Of a DNA stretch of 64,000 bases, positions 24,485 to 33,642 are shown piece after piece; within the stretch, counting starts at the first letter, position 1, and each line of letters begins with the position of its first letter. Position numbers and translations under genes: made by a program. This DNA comes from Plantactinospora soyae. Its GTDB lineage: Bacteria; Actinomycetota; Actinomycetes; Mycobacteriales; Micromonosporaceae. The stretch lies in NCBI RefSeq assembly GCF_014874095.1, contig NZ_JADBEB010000001.1, forward strand, positions 7,626,001 to 7,690,000, written 5' to 3'. The notes beneath the pieces are model-generated. The model was given only the letters and a program-made list of their open reading frames with translations. It was not told the DNA's origin and searched no databases.

Positions 24485-24625
24485 GTCCTGCGCGACGCGC
24501 CGGGCCTGGGGTCGGCGCACCGCGGTGTCCGGCCCCGAAGGTGAACGGCACGGGGTCATGCCCGAAGGCGGCCGTCTCTTGTCCTGCGCCACACCGCCGG
24601 GACGGGGTCAGCGCACCGCGGTGTC
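24485..24625. repeat. imperfect direct repeat derived from the histidine kinase 3' end
   Basis: About 46 bp at 24485-24530 (GTCCTGCGC...GCACCGCGGTGTCC) recurs at 24581-24625, where it covers the stop codon and last codons of the histidine kinase. The outer copy lies downstream of the gene, so the 3' end of the kinase gene appears to have been duplicated in tandem and then diverged. Confidence 0.65.
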
Positions 24626-26059
24626 CTCCCCGGCGGCGCGGCGCGCGATCGGGGCGGGCGGGGCCGCGGCCGGAAGGTCGACCCGAAGCAGCGCGCCACC
24701 GCGTGTGGAACGGGCGACAGCGGCCCGGCCGCCGTGGGCGTCGACGACCCGCTGCACGATCGACAGCCCCAGACCGGATCCCGGCAACCCCCGGGCACTG
24801 TCGGCACGGTAGAACCGGTCGAACACCCGCGGTACGTCGACGGCGTCGATGCCCGACCCGGCATCGTCAACCTCGAGCACCGCCGACGCGCCCTCGGCAC
24901 GCAGCCGGACCTGGACCGGCTGGTCCGCGGGGGACCACTTGCCGGCGTTGTCGATGAGGTTGAGCACCGCCCGCTGGAGCGCAGCGGGACGCCCGCTCAC
25001 CCACACGGAGGTCACGTCGAGCGCGACCTCGATGTCAGGCACGCGGGAACGCGCCCGGGTCGCGGCGGTCACCACCACGTCGGCGAGGTCGAGCACCTCG
25101 GTGCTCTCGTCGCTGACGTCACCGCGTGCCACCTCGGTCAGCTCGGCGGCAAGGGTGCTCAACTCGGCCACCTGCGCGCCGAGATCGTTGAGCAACCGGG
25201 TCCGGCTCTCCGCCGACAGTGCGCTGTCCAGGGTGCCGCGCCGATCGAGCCGGATCAGCAGCTCGACGTTGAGGCGCAGGCTGGTGAGCGGGGTCTTGAG
25301 CTCGTGGGCGGCATCCTCGGCGAGCAGCCGCTGGGCCCGCCGCGAGTCCCGGAGCGCGGCGAGCATCTCGTTGATCGCCTGGATCAGCCGCCGGATCTCC
25401 CCACCGCCCTCATCCGGGATGTCGGCGTCGAGAACCCGGGTGTGCGCGACACGTACCGCGGCGGCGGTCAGCCGGTCGATCGGTGCCAGCCCGGCCCGCG
25501 CCACGGTCCGCCCGACAAGGGCGCCGCCAACCACGCAGAGCAGCCCGATCAGCAGCATCCCGAACCCGAACCGGTTGATCGGGCTGTCGTCGGCGACGCG
25601 GGCCACCTGGACCGCGCCGTCGCCCGCCCGCAGCGTGTAAATGCGGTAGCCGTCCTCGTCGCTGTCGTTCGACTCCATCAGGTCGGCCGACGCGCCCTGC
25701 GCCACGCGCCCGGCGCGCCCGCTGACCGGAGGCAGCGCGGGTTGGCCGACCGGCGTCCGGGTCGAGCCGTCGGGCAGGATGACCCGCACCAGCCGACCGG
25801 ACCCGGGATACGGCGGTAGCTGGACCTGCGCCACACTGGCGTGCTCCGCGTCCGTCGCCAGGACGCGGGAGTCGGCGCGCAGCTGATCCTCGGCGGCGTC
25901 CTGCAGCTCCCAGTCCATTAGCTCGCTGGCCACCTGGAAGGCCACGAACACGCTGACCGCGATGGCCGTCGCCGCGATCACCGTCAGCCTGGTCCGCAGG
26001 GACCGCCGGCGCCACCATCGGGTCAGCCGGCGCGGTTCCCGGCCGGCGGGCCTGCTCAC
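24608..26059 (-). CDS. OmpR-partner sensor histidine kinase
   Basis: Membrane sensor kinase of 483 residues. Two membrane segments (about 23-45 and 165-185) enclose an extracytoplasmic sensor of about 120 residues, followed by HAMP, a dimerisation domain with the phosphorylated His252 in [15 protein letters not shown], and the ATPase boxes [22 protein letters not shown] and [14 protein letters not shown]. The GTG start at 26059 overlaps the regulator stop by 4 bp. The signal is unknown; the convergent MMPL exporter is a reasonable target. Confidence 0.93.
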   Translation of the reverse strand: MSRPAGREPRRLTRWWRRRSLRTRLTVIAATAIAVSVFVAFQVASELMDWELQDAAEDQLRADSRVLATDAEHASVAQVQLPPYPGSGRLVRVILPDGSTRTPVGQPALPPVSGRAGRVAQGASADLMESNDSDEDGYRIYTLRAGDGAVQVARVADDSPINRFGFGMLLIGLLCVVGGALVGRTVARAGLAPIDRLTAAAVRVAHTRVLDADIPDEGGGEIRRLIQAINEMLAALRDSRRAQRLLAEDAAHELKTPLTSLRLNVELLIRLDRRGTLDSALSAESRTRLLNDLGAQVAELSTLAAELTEVARGDVSDESTEVLDLADVVVTAATRARSRVPDIEVALDVTSVWVSGRPAALQRAVLNLIDNAGKWSPADQPVQVRLRAEGASAVLEVDDAGSGIDAVDVPRVFDRFYRADSARGLPGSGLGLSIVQRVVDAHGGRAAVARSTRGGALLRVDLPAAAPPAPIARRAAGEDTAVR

Positions 26060-26787
26060 GGAGGAGTCTCCCGCAACGTGTAACCCAGGCCGCGCAGCGT
26101 GTAGATCAATCGCGGCTCACCCTCGGCCTCCATCTTGCGGCGCAGGTAGCTCACGTATACCTGGAGGTTGTTGGCGGTGGCGCTCATGTCGAAGCCCCAG
26201 ATCGCCTCGAACAGCGCGTCGCGGGTCAAGACCCGGGTCGCGTTGCGCACGAGAACCTCCAGCAGGGAGAACTCGGTCCGGGTCAAGCGCAGCGGCCGCC
26301 CGCCACGCCACGCCTCGAACCTGTCGGGATCGACCCGGACGTCGGCGAACGACAGGATCTGCGACTCCCCGTCGGCCGGCGTGCGCCGGCGCAGCAGGGC
26401 CCGCACCCGGGCCAGCAACTCCTCGGTGGCGAACGGCTTGGGCAGGTAGTCGTCAGCGCCCGCGTCGAGCCCCGCGACTCGGTCGGAGACCTGGTCACGG
26501 GCAGTCAGCATCAACACCGGCAGATCCCGACCCGCGGCCCGCAACCGCCGGCAGGTCTCCAACCCGCCGAGGCGAGGCATCATCACGTCGATGATCAGCA
26601 GATCCAGCCCGTCACCGCCCGCCCCGCCGACCCCGTCGAGCACGGCGAGACCGTTGGCGACGGTGCTGGTGTCGTAACCCTCGACCTGGAGCACCCGCTC
26701 CAGCGACTCACGGATGGCCCCGTCATCATCCGCGATCAGGATCCGCACGCTGGCCCGCCCCCTTCCAGTCGATGCTTTGCCGCTCAT
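26056..26787 (-). CDS. OmpR/PhoB family response regulator
   Basis: Cytosolic transcription factor of up to 243 residues paired with the downstream kinase. The receiver has the acidic triplet IADDD, phospho-acceptor Asp67 in [11 protein letters not shown], and Lys in YLPKPF. The winged-helix C-terminal domain includes [31 protein letters not shown] and [14 protein letters not shown]. An internal GTG at 26748 (VRILIADDD) would give a more standard N terminus and is a credible alternative start. Confidence 0.93.
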   Translation of the reverse strand: MSGKASTGRGRASVRILIADDDGAIRESLERVLQVEGYDTSTVANGLAVLDGVGGAGGDGLDLLIIDVMMPRLGGLETCRRLRAAGRDLPVLMLTARDQVSDRVAGLDAGADDYLPKPFATEELLARVRALLRRRTPADGESQILSFADVRVDPDRFEAWRGGRPLRLTRTEFSLLEVLVRNATRVLTRDALFEAIWGFDMSATANNLQVYVSYLRRKMEAEGEPRLIYTLRGLGYTLRETPP

Positions 26788-26994
26788 CCTCCCCGATCAA
26801 CCTGGGGCCAGGATTAGAACCGTCGCCTCTGTGGTGCCCGCGGACGGTGCTCTTACGGATGCCTGAGCTCAGACTTGACCACTGACGGGACGGCAACGAA
26901 CCGTGGGACCGCCGGCACGGATATTTGCGAGAACGGAGTGCCGGCGCGCCAGGCGCACTACCAGGCCCGCAGGCCGGCGGCGAACTCCGCGCAC

Positions 26995-27080
26995 TGTCAT
27001 GCCGCCGACCGTGCGCGCCATCCAGCCGGAGCCGTCACGCTCCGTAAGCGACCTGCCGTATCGGTGGACGTTCGGAACTG
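26995..27080. repeat. dispersed ~90-bp repeat with hairpin, copy A
   Basis: Shares the blocks TGCCGCCGACCGTGCGCGCC, CCGGAGCC.TCACGCTCCGT and GACGT.CGGAACTG with copy C (35652-35741) and, more loosely, copy B (27953-28042). The internal hairpin CGGAGC-CGTCAC-GCTCCG is at 27027-27044. It ends 71 bp before the methyltransferase start. Confidence 0.7.
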
Positions 27081-27151
27081 TCGAGTTCAGTGCGTCAACG
27101 CTCTCAGCGAAAACTCTGTCCTTTCTGTTGCCCCGCCAGCAGACTCACGAC

Positions 27152-27939
27152 ATGGGACTGGGATTCAAGGGAGACGTTGTCGATTTCTATCAGCGATATC
27201 GACGTGGTTATCCGGCGCCGGTCGTCGACGCGCTGACTGCGGCTCTTCGTCTCGACGCAGCCGATGTCGTGCTCGACCTCGGCTGTGGCACCGGTCAGTT
27301 GACGCTGCCTCTCGCCCAGCGTGTCCGCGGAGCTATCGGCATGGATCCTGAGCCCGACATGCTCGAACGGGCTCGCGACGTCGCACGGGAAAGGCAAACC
27401 GCCAATGTGACCTGGATGCTCGGCGCCGACACCGACGTCCCCGCCATGGGTGCTGTCCTGGGCAACGAATCACTCGGCGCGGTCACCATCGGGCAAGCGC
27501 TGCATTGGATGAATCCGGATCCCCTATTCACCAACCTCCTTCCGTACCTTCGTCCCGGCGGTGCCGTGGCCGTCGTGACGAACGGAAGGCCCGCCTGGAT
27601 GCATGACAGCACCTGGTCTCACGCACTCCGCACCTTCCTGGAGCGATGGCTGGGCGAACCGTTGACCTACGCCTGTGGTACGGATGCCGCCAGCCAGCAG
27701 CGCTACGCCGCAAACCTGCGGGCAGCCGGCCTCACTGTGTCGGAAAAGAGTCATGAGTACATGGATACGATCGATCTCGAGCACCTAATAGGCGGCGTGT
27801 ACTCAGCGTTTTCCGCCGATCGGCTTCCCGCGCGGGGGACCGTGCTGATTTCGGCGAGCAACTTCGAGCGGCCTTGCCCTCCGCCGAGACCTATGACGAG
27901 CCTGTACGCGTCAAGATGCTGATCGGCACGAAAGAATAG
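27152..27939 (+). pseudogene. class I SAM-dependent methyltransferase, frameshifted near the 3' end
   Basis: Begins MGLGFKGDVVDFYQRYRRGYP (ATG 27152), with the SAM-binding motif VLDLGCGTGQLTLPLA and the acidic GMDPEPDML, so it is a small-molecule methyltransferase of the UbiE/type-11 group. The open frame runs to 27922 (256 residues) but its last about 25 residues (ISASNFERPCPP...) look wrong. Shifting frame in the G5 run at 27834-27838 restores GDRADFGEQLRAALPSAETY and a hydrophobic VKMLIGTK end with a TAG at 27937-27939, as in homologues. So one base has probably been lost, by mutation or sequencing error. The domain itself is intact and might still function. Confidence 0.75.
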
Positions 27940-27952
27940 GCGGGAAGCACCG

Positions 27953-28042
27953 CCGCATTGTCATGCCGCCGTCCGCGCGCCTCGTATCTGCCAGAGTCGT
28001 CACGCTCTGTGGTCGCCTCTGGTGTCGGTTGACGTCTGGACA
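27953..28042. repeat. dispersed ~90-bp repeat with hairpin, copy B
   Basis: The most diverged copy. It keeps TGCCGCCG, GTCACGCTC and a GACGT.TGGA end. The hairpin here is CCAGAG...CTCTGTGG (27991-28012): both sides of the stem have changed relative to copies A and C in a way that keeps pairing. Confidence 0.6.
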
Positions 28043-28357
28043 TGACGATGCTCGTCACTGCAACTCTCGCGGTCACAGCTCACATGCGATCGACCTCACC
28101 AGTACGCCCGAGGCGATCTTCACAACACCAGATCAACGCACTAACCGGGATTCGGGCACACCACAACCTCGCCGGATGTCTGATCGCCCGTATGTCGGTC
28201 TGGGCCGGCTTACCGGCTCTCACCCGACAAGACATATCTCGATATGGGATGCGATATCCCTCGGCAAGATACTGGAGCAGCAGTCCGGCCGTCGGGGCGG
28301 CTGGCGGCGATGAGCCGAAATCGAAACCCGGGGCCTTAACTGCGGCGGCGACTTCGC
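28043..28357. other. no convincing gene; degraded sequence
   Basis: An in-frame reading on the plus strand can be extended through this stretch into the HxlR remnant, but the translation has no recognisable domain and no ribosome site. I regard it as decayed DNA left by rearrangement. Confidence 0.4.
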
Positions 28358-28587
28358 TACCACTCGGCCGCCGCATTCGGTACGAGTACCACCTCTCCCC
28401 CGCGGGCGAGGAACTGCGGATCGTCCTCGGCGCGCTTCAGCAGCGGGGCGATCAGCACTGCGCACCGGCGGCCGGGCCCAGCGCGCAGCGTCGCAGCCGC
28501 AGCACGGGCGCGCGGCTCGATGTGGCGTTCACCGATGAAAGCGGCAGGGTCGTCGCCCTCGACGAGGTGACTTTCGTAGCCGTGTAG
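28358..28587 (+). pseudogene. C-terminal remnant of an HxlR-family regulator
   Basis: The frame ending at 28587 contains RRIRYEYHLSPAGEELRIVL, the wing and following helix of HxlR-type winged-helix regulators (family pattern PPRVEYRLTPAGREL), then the usual short C-terminal beta extension (RSTGARLDVAFTDESGRVV). The N-terminal DNA-recognition helices are missing and are not found in other frames just upstream. It is therefore a fragment, not a working regulator. Confidence 0.65.
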
Positions 28588-28872
28588 CCGGCCAGGCAGC
28601 GGTTCCGGGTTTCGTCAACGGCCCGCTAAACGTCACCCATACTGCCGCTGGCGATCAGGTCGGCCAGGCGGTAACGGTCTCCGACGAGCTGCCACACTCG
28701 ACACAAGGGTCCGATGCCCCGCACTCGCCCATCCCAAGCACCGCAGCAGCGCCGTTCGGGGGATCATCCGTACCTGGCGATCGCTCGAATGAGTACGGCT
28801 GGCACCGGGTCGTCTCGTAACGGGTAGACAACCGATTGGGCTGTTGTGGACCCCCGAGTCGGGACCGTGTAA
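28588..28872. other. intergenic stretch without recognisable features
   Basis: No open frame with a domain, no strong hairpin and no repeat was seen between the HxlR remnant and the convergent quinone oxidoreductase gene. Confidence 0.4.
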
Positions 28873-29835
28873 TCAGTCTCTGACCCTCAGTACGAGCTTG
28901 CCCTTATTGTGTCCCTGTTCGCCTTGGACGTGCGCTGCGGGGGCATGGGTGAGCGGCAGTATCTTCTGCACCTCGACGTGGAGTTCTCCAGCGTCGATGA
29001 TCCGTGCGAGGTTAGCCAACGCAGCACCGTCCGGTTCCACCAGGAATGGTGTCACGGTGAGCCCGCGGTGGCCTGCTTCGGTGATGAGTTCGGCGGACGC
29101 TCCCGGAATGGGGATGATCAGTCCACCCGGGCGCAGCGTGTCGAGCGATCGAGTACTGGTTCTGTCGGCGGCGTCACCAACAAGGTCGAGAACGACGTCG
29201 ATGTCGCTCACGGCTTCCTCAAAGGGTTCCTTGGTGTAGTCGATGAGTTCGTCGGCACCGAGGTCACGTAGCCAGTCGTGGTTCGCGGCACGTGCGGCGG
29301 CGATGACGTGGGCACCCATGCGTTTGGCGATCTGAACCGCAAGGTGGCCTACGCCGCCAGCAGCCGCGTGTACAAGTACCCGGTGGCCGGGTGTGATGCG
29401 GGCGGCGTCGGCGAGGGCTTGCCATGCGGTAAGGGCGGCGAGTGGCACAGCCGCCGCGTGTTCGTGGTCGAGCTTGGTGGGTTTGGCGGCGAACTGGCGT
29501 GCCGGAGCGGTGACGTACTCGGCGTAGCCGCCGGCTTGGCGCGGGAACCACGGCATGCCGTACACCTCGTCACCGACGCGTAGGGTGTGCACACCGAAGC
29601 CCACCTCTTCGACGACGCCGGAGACGTCCCAGCCCAGGATGAACGGTGGCTCGCCGATGCCAGGAAGGCCGTGCCCGGCTCGTGTCTTCCAGTCGATGGG
29701 ATTCACACCGGCTGCGTGGACCCGTACGAGTACTTCGGTGGGAAGCGGCTGGGGCCGCGGAATGTCGCTGATCTGAAGGACGTCCGGTGGACCGTACACG
29801 TTCTGGGTGATGGCCTTCATGTGAAGGAGTGCCAT
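28873..29835 (-). CDS. zinc-independent NADPH:quinone oxidoreductase (MDR family)
   Basis: A 320-residue medium-chain reductase of the quinone-oxidoreductase type. It lacks the catalytic zinc Cys and structural zinc lobe (GVNPIDWKTRAG instead) and has the NADPH turn VHAAAGGVGHLAVQIAKRMGA. It would reduce quinones or enones in the cytosol. The ATG at 29835 follows GAGGAAA. It lies 94 bp downstream of the MFS exporter gene on the same strand, so it may share that gene's TetR control, as in quinone or drug stress loci. Confidence 0.87.
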   Translation of the reverse strand: MALLHMKAITQNVYGPPDVLQISDIPRPQPLPTEVLVRVHAAGVNPIDWKTRAGHGLPGIGEPPFILGWDVSGVVEEVGFGVHTLRVGDEVYGMPWFPRQAGGYAEYVTAPARQFAAKPTKLDHEHAAAVPLAALTAWQALADAARITPGHRVLVHAAAGGVGHLAVQIAKRMGAHVIAAARAANHDWLRDLGADELIDYTKEPFEEAVSDIDVVLDLVGDAADRTSTRSLDTLRPGGLIIPIPGASAELITEAGHRGLTVTPFLVEPDGAALANLARIIDAGELHVEVQKILPLTHAPAAHVQGEQGHNKGKLVLRVRD

Positions 29836-29929
29836 TTATTTCCTCGCTCTGATCTGTGGATGTGCCGGTGTCGTTCGGAATGAAGCCGTACTCGATTTTG
29901 CATATGTCAATGGGCAATGTCGGCGTTGG

Positions 29930-31186
29930 TTACGCCGACCTCGCCGGTTCCCTGGCCGCCGCTGGGCTGCTCGCTTCGGTGTCGTGCTGGCGTTCGTCCT
30001 CGTTGTCCGGGGCCACCCGCCCGACGACGAGGACGACGAGGGCGGCTAGTGCCAGCGCCGCCGCGCCGAGCCACATCGAACTGTGAAGGCTGATGAGGTC
30101 GACCGTCACCGCACCGAGGAGCGAGCCGAGGGCGATCGACAGTTGAAAGACGCCGGTGTTCATCGCCTGCGCCGCCTCGACGAACCGGGTCGTGTTCGCG
30201 TACAGCCACAGCTGGGTGCAGACGGGCGCCATACCGATTGCGAGAGCCCACGCCAGTACGGCGGGCGTCGTGACCACGGCGTCATGCGCGAAAGCCGCCA
30301 CAATGGTCATCGAGAGGAGAAATACGCCCGTGGTTATCAGGACGGCGCGGTGCCGGTGGCGTGCAGCTAGGACTCCACCGATGAAGGTACCGACGACGGT
30401 GACCACGCCGTAGACAAGTAGGAGAATACTCAGTGAGTTCGTCTGGAGTCCGGTGAGCTGTTCCAGGTACGGGGTGACGAAGGTGTATCCCGCGTAGTGG
30501 CCGCCGACGATGAGCACCACGGTGAGCAGGATCGCCCGAACCTTGGGCATCGCTAGCAGCTGACGGAAGTGGCCCGCCACCACCGCCCGGTGCATGGGAA
30601 TCCTCGGGAGCAACACAAGCTGGATGAGGAACACGACGACCGCGAGTGCGGTGGCCGCCCCGTAGGCAATCCGCCAGTCGTAGTGGGCGCTGATGAAGGA
30701 GGCGGCTGGGACGCTGACCACGGCGCCGACGGAGATGCCTCCGAGGACCAGCGACGACGCGGTGTGCACCCGGTCGTGCGGCACCAGCCTTGCCGCCGCG
30801 GCGAGGGAGACCGCCCAGAAGCCTCCCACCGCTACGCCGAGCAGAACCCGACCGGCGATGAGGACTGCGAAATGTTGCGCGAACGCCGAGATCGCCCCGG
30901 CAACGACGAGGAGACCCGTCAAGCTGAGCAGGACCGTCCTGCGGTCGAGCCGGCCGATGACGATGGTGGTGAGTGGTGCGGCGATGGCGCCCAACAGGGC
31001 TGTGGCGGTGATCGCAAGCCCAGCGGTGCCTTCGGAGACGCCGAATTCCCGGGTCATGTCGGGAAGCAGCCCGACCGGTAGGAACTCGGTGACGACGAGC
31101 GCGAACGCACCGAGGGCGATGCCCACGACGGCGGCCCAGGACCCCCTGGTCGGGGGTGGTGCGAGATATGGGTCGGCCCGTGTCAT
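29930..31186 (-). CDS. MFS drug/sugar efflux transporter, DHA1 (AraJ/YdeA-like)
   Basis: A 418-residue twelve-segment exporter. Segment 1 ends TEFLPVGLLPDMTREFGVSEGTAGL, the DHA1 AraJ-type motif, followed by RLDRRTVLL (motif A) and RVLLGVAVGGFWAVSLAAAARL (motif in segment 4). The start ATG has AGGAGG. A TetR gene lies upstream on the same strand with a shared TTTGGGAACGAWCGGT box in front of both genes, so efflux is probably repressed by that TetR until ligand binds. Confidence 0.9.
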   Translation of the reverse strand: MTRADPYLAPPPTRGSWAAVVGIALGAFALVVTEFLPVGLLPDMTREFGVSEGTAGLAITATALLGAIAAPLTTIVIGRLDRRTVLLSLTGLLVVAGAISAFAQHFAVLIAGRVLLGVAVGGFWAVSLAAAARLVPHDRVHTASSLVLGGISVGAVVSVPAASFISAHYDWRIAYGAATALAVVVFLIQLVLLPRIPMHRAVVAGHFRQLLAMPKVRAILLTVVLIVGGHYAGYTFVTPYLEQLTGLQTNSLSILLLVYGVVTVVGTFIGGVLAARHRHRAVLITTGVFLLSMTIVAAFAHDAVVTTPAVLAWALAIGMAPVCTQLWLYANTTRFVEAAQAMNTGVFQLSIALGSLLGAVTVDLISLHSSMWLGAAALALAALVVLVVGRVAPDNEDERQHDTEASSPAAAREPARSA

Positions 31187-31249
31187 GACGGACTCCTCCT
31201 TTGGTCAGCAGATCACGCACCATCGGTCGTTGACGGAGCGCACTCACAA

Positions 31250-31265
31250 TTTGGGAACGATCGGT
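31250..31265 (-). promoter_or_regulatory. shared TetR box in front of the MFS gene
   Basis: TTTGGGAACGATCGGT matches 15 of 16 bases with 31894-31909. It lies in the 100-bp gap between TetR and the exporter, 64 bp before the exporter start. Confidence 0.6.
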
Positions 31266-31286
31266 GCGGAATATGGCCAAAAAAAA

Positions 31287-31862
31287 TTAGTCGAGCATGG
31301 TCAGCATGCCCTCGACCATTTGCTGCAATTGTGCGCGCGGCACGCCGGTGCGGACCCTGACCCGTAGACCAACCCAGGCATTGAACAGCGACAACGCCAG
31401 ACTGCGCGGATCATGCCTCCCAGTGATCTCGCCCGCGTCCTGGCCGCGCCGGACGAGGTCGAACACGAGTTGCTGCTCGCGCGCGAAACCCTTCCCCACC
31501 CGTGCCGCCGCGTCGGGATCGCGCATCGCGAGTTCCGTGGCGCAGTTGACCGACAGGCAGCCGGCGGGCCGCTGCCCGACGTCCGCCACCGCCGACTCGA
31601 ACAGCCCTCGAAGCGCGGCCCGGGCACTCACCTCTCGCTCGGCGGCCTCGCGGTTGTCCCGCTCCACCGTGTCTGCGTACCGGTCCAGGGCCTTCAGGTA
31701 CAAGGCCCGCTTGTCACCGAAGGTGTCGTACATGCTGCGCTTGTGAATGCCCATCCGGGCGACAAGCTCCTGCATCGAAGTCTTCTCGTAGCCCTGCTCC
31801 CAGAACAGGGTCATCGCACGATCAAGGACGAGCTCCGGGTCGAACTCCTTCTGTCGAGCCAC
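31287..31862 (-). CDS. TetR/AcrR family repressor (YxaF/LmrA-like)
   Basis: A 191-residue regulator from the GTG at 31862 (VARQKEFDPELVLDRAMTLFW), which has AGGGGAG upstream; the longer frame from 31955 would overlap the divergent promoter. The N-terminal helix-turn-helix reads YEKTSMQELVARMGIHKRSMYDTFGDKRALYLKAL, and the C-terminal ligand domain has CLSVNCATELAMRDPDAAARV, typical of the YxaF/LmrA-type group that controls efflux pumps. It lies upstream of the MFS exporter and shares an operator-like box with it. Confidence 0.9.
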   Translation of the reverse strand: MARQKEFDPELVLDRAMTLFWEQGYEKTSMQELVARMGIHKRSMYDTFGDKRALYLKALDRYADTVERDNREAAEREVSARAALRGLFESAVADVGQRPAGCLSVNCATELAMRDPDAAARVGKGFAREQQLVFDLVRRGQDAGEITGRHDPRSLALSLFNAWVGLRVRVRTGVPRAQLQQMVEGMLTMLD

Positions 31863-31893
31863 GGCCAGCTCCCCTCGTGAGATCGCGTCGCCT

Positions 31894-31917
31894 TTTGGGA
31901 ACGAACGGTACAGTACC
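31894..31917 (-). promoter_or_regulatory. TetR auto-operator: shared box plus GGTAC-A-GTACC
   Basis: TTTGGGAACGAACGGT (31894-31909) repeats the box seen before the exporter and runs into an 11-bp perfect palindrome GGTACAGTACC (31907-31917). It is 32-55 bp upstream of the TetR start, the expected place for autorepression. Confidence 0.6.
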
Positions 31918-31937
31918 CTAGCCGCCCGCCGATCGCA

Positions 31938-31959
31938 ATAGATGTGTTCCATCATCTAT
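31938..31959. promoter_or_regulatory. palindromic operator ATAGATG-N8-CATCTAT
   Basis: A 22-bp palindrome with perfect 7-bp arms, 21 bp before the second TetR gene. The same outer pattern (TAGAT-N10-ATCTA) recurs at 32684-32705 in front of the SDR gene. Confidence 0.7.
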
Positions 31960-31979
31960 ACTCCCAGAGGAGGTGCACC

Positions 31980-32552
31980 ATGGGGCGGGTATCGCAGGCG
32001 CAGGCGCAGGAGAACCGCAGGCAGGTGGTCGCCGCCGCGGCCCGGCTGTTCCGCGAACGAGGCGTCCAGGCAGTCAGCGTCGCCGATCTTATGGCCGAGG
32101 CCGGCCTCACGCATGGGGGTTTCTACCGGCAGTTCGCCTCCAAGGAGGCGTTGCTCACCGAAGCCACCGTGCAGGCGTTCGCCGATCTCGCCGCGCTGCT
32201 AACGGAATTCGACGCCAAGCGTCCGGGCGACCACGATGCGGCCCGTAAGGATCTGATCGACTACTACCTGTCGACGGAACATCGGGACGACCTTGGGCAG
32301 GGCTGTCCCACCACCGGCCTGTCTTCGGACATCGCGGGCGAGGATATCGGGGGTTCCGCCCGAGCGGCCTACGCCGACGGCGTGGGCCTGTTCGCCCAAT
32401 GGCTGTCCACGGACGGCAACGAGGATCTTGCCACCCTCTCGATGCTCGTCGGTGCACTGACACTCGCCCGCGCGACCGCCGGATCCGACCTGTCCGAACA
32501 GATCTTGGCCGCGGCCCACGAGGCGCTTGCCCGATACGGCCGCAACCCATGA
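31980..32552 (+). CDS. TetR/AcrR family repressor
   Basis: A 190-residue regulator from the ATG at 31980, which has AGAGGAGG upstream; the frame open from 31944 begins inside the operator. The helix-turn-helix is ADLMAEAGLTHGGFYRQFASKEALLTEA, the GGFYRHF-type TetR group often beside reductases and detoxification enzymes. The C-terminal domain carries QGCPTTGLSSDIA. It is divergent from the first TetR across 117 bp and upstream of an SDR gene with a matching palindrome, so it probably controls itself and the SDR. Confidence 0.92.
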   Translation: MGRVSQAQAQENRRQVVAAAARLFRERGVQAVSVADLMAEAGLTHGGFYRQFASKEALLTEATVQAFADLAALLTEFDAKRPGDHDAARKDLIDYYLSTEHRDDLGQGCPTTGLSSDIAGEDIGGSARAAYADGVGLFAQWLSTDGNEDLATLSMLVGALTLARATAGSDLSEQILAAAHEALARYGRNP

Positions 32553-32597
32553 GGCGCCCTCGCGCGGAGGACTAAACAAGCCGCCACCCTGACCCAG

Positions 32598-32630
32598 GCG
32601 CCGCCCGCCGGAGCAACCGACGGGCGGCGC
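32598..32630 (+). terminator. hairpin terminator after the second TetR gene
   Basis: GCGCCGCCCG (32598-32607) pairs perfectly with CGGGCGGCGC (32621-32630) and is followed by TTCGTGT. It lies 46 bp after the TetR stop. Confidence 0.8.
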
Positions 32631-32683
32631 TTCGTGTCAACCTGCCCCTCTTTGACCGCTCCGGCAGCCTCGGCTTGTAGCAT

Positions 32684-32705
32684 TTAGATGATGGGGGTAA
32701 TCTAA
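32684..32705. promoter_or_regulatory. palindromic operator TTAGAT-N10-ATCTAA before the SDR gene
   Basis: Same 22-bp length and TAGATG...ATCTA outer pattern as 31938-31959. It is 56 bp before the SDR start and probably overlaps its promoter. Confidence 0.65.
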
Positions 32706-32761
32706 TTAGGCAACGCGGTGCCCATCGGGCAACCGCTTCCGATCCCAAAGGAATCGCCTCC

Positions 32762-33559
32762 ATGTCTGACACGAACGCACAAGGCATCGCCGTGATCACC
32801 GGGGCCTCTACCGGCCTGGGGGCCGTGTACGCCGACCGGCTCGCCCGCCGCGGTCACGACCTGCTGCTGGTCGCCCGCAACAAGAGCCGGCTCGACACCG
32901 TCGCGGCGAAGATCGCCGAGAACACCGGACGGACGGTCGAGGTACTGGCCGCGGACCTCGCCGACCCCACCCAACTCGCGACGGTGGAAACCCGCCTACG
33001 CACCGACGAGTCGATCTCGCTGCTGGTGAACAACGCCGGCGGCACCGTCTTCGGTCCACTCTCCCAGGCCGATCCGTCCCAGATGGAAGACCTGATCACG
33101 CTGAACGTCACCTCGCTGACCCGGCTAACCACCGCGGTGCTCGCGGGCTTCACCCGGCGCGGCAGCGGCACGATCATCAACCTGTCGTCCGCGCTGGCGC
33201 TCAACGTGCTGCCGGTCAGCGCTGTCTACAGCGGAACGAAGAGCTACGTGGTGGCGTTCACCCAGGCGTTGCAGCAGGAGCTCGCGGAGTCCGAAATCCG
33301 TGTACAGGCGGTTTTCCCGGGCGCGGTCCGTACCGAGTTCTGGGACGGTTCCGGTATCGAGGTCTCAGCGTTCCCAGAGGAGTGGGTCATGTCCGCCGAC
33401 GACGCGGTCGACGCCGCCCTTGCGGGCTTGGACGCGGGCGAGCCCATGACCCTGCTGTCCCTGCCGGACATCACCGACTGGGACACGTTCGACGCCGCCC
33501 GCCAAGCCATGATCCCGAACCTGTCTCGGTCGGTCCCGGCCGACCGTTACCAGAGCTGA
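32762..33559 (+). CDS. short-chain dehydrogenase/reductase
   Basis: A 265-residue classical SDR with the cofactor motif TGASTGLG (14-21), NNAGG, and the catalytic Ser-Tyr-Lys set in LSSALALNVLPVSAVYSGTK. It would act in the cytosol on an unknown carbonyl or alcohol. The ATG at 32762 has AAAGGA upstream. A palindrome shared with the upstream TetR gene suggests repression by that TetR and induction by its substrate or a related compound. Confidence 0.9.
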   Translation: MSDTNAQGIAVITGASTGLGAVYADRLARRGHDLLLVARNKSRLDTVAAKIAENTGRTVEVLAADLADPTQLATVETRLRTDESISLLVNNAGGTVFGPLSQADPSQMEDLITLNVTSLTRLTTAVLAGFTRRGSGTIINLSSALALNVLPVSAVYSGTKSYVVAFTQALQQELAESEIRVQAVFPGAVRTEFWDGSGIEVSAFPEEWVMSADDAVDAALAGLDAGEPMTLLSLPDITDWDTFDAARQAMIPNLSRSVPADRYQS

Positions 33560-33642
33560 TCCAGCCCGCACGAAAAGCCCTCTCCGGATTGGCCTCGATC
33601 ACCTCCGGACGAGGGCCACGCGGGCAGATGAGACTCCGGCCC

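Noticed and set aside
28042-28587. Full 181-codon frame as one gene
   Set aside because: Only the last 75 codons resemble a known family (HxlR); the rest looks non-coding, so I call only the remnant.
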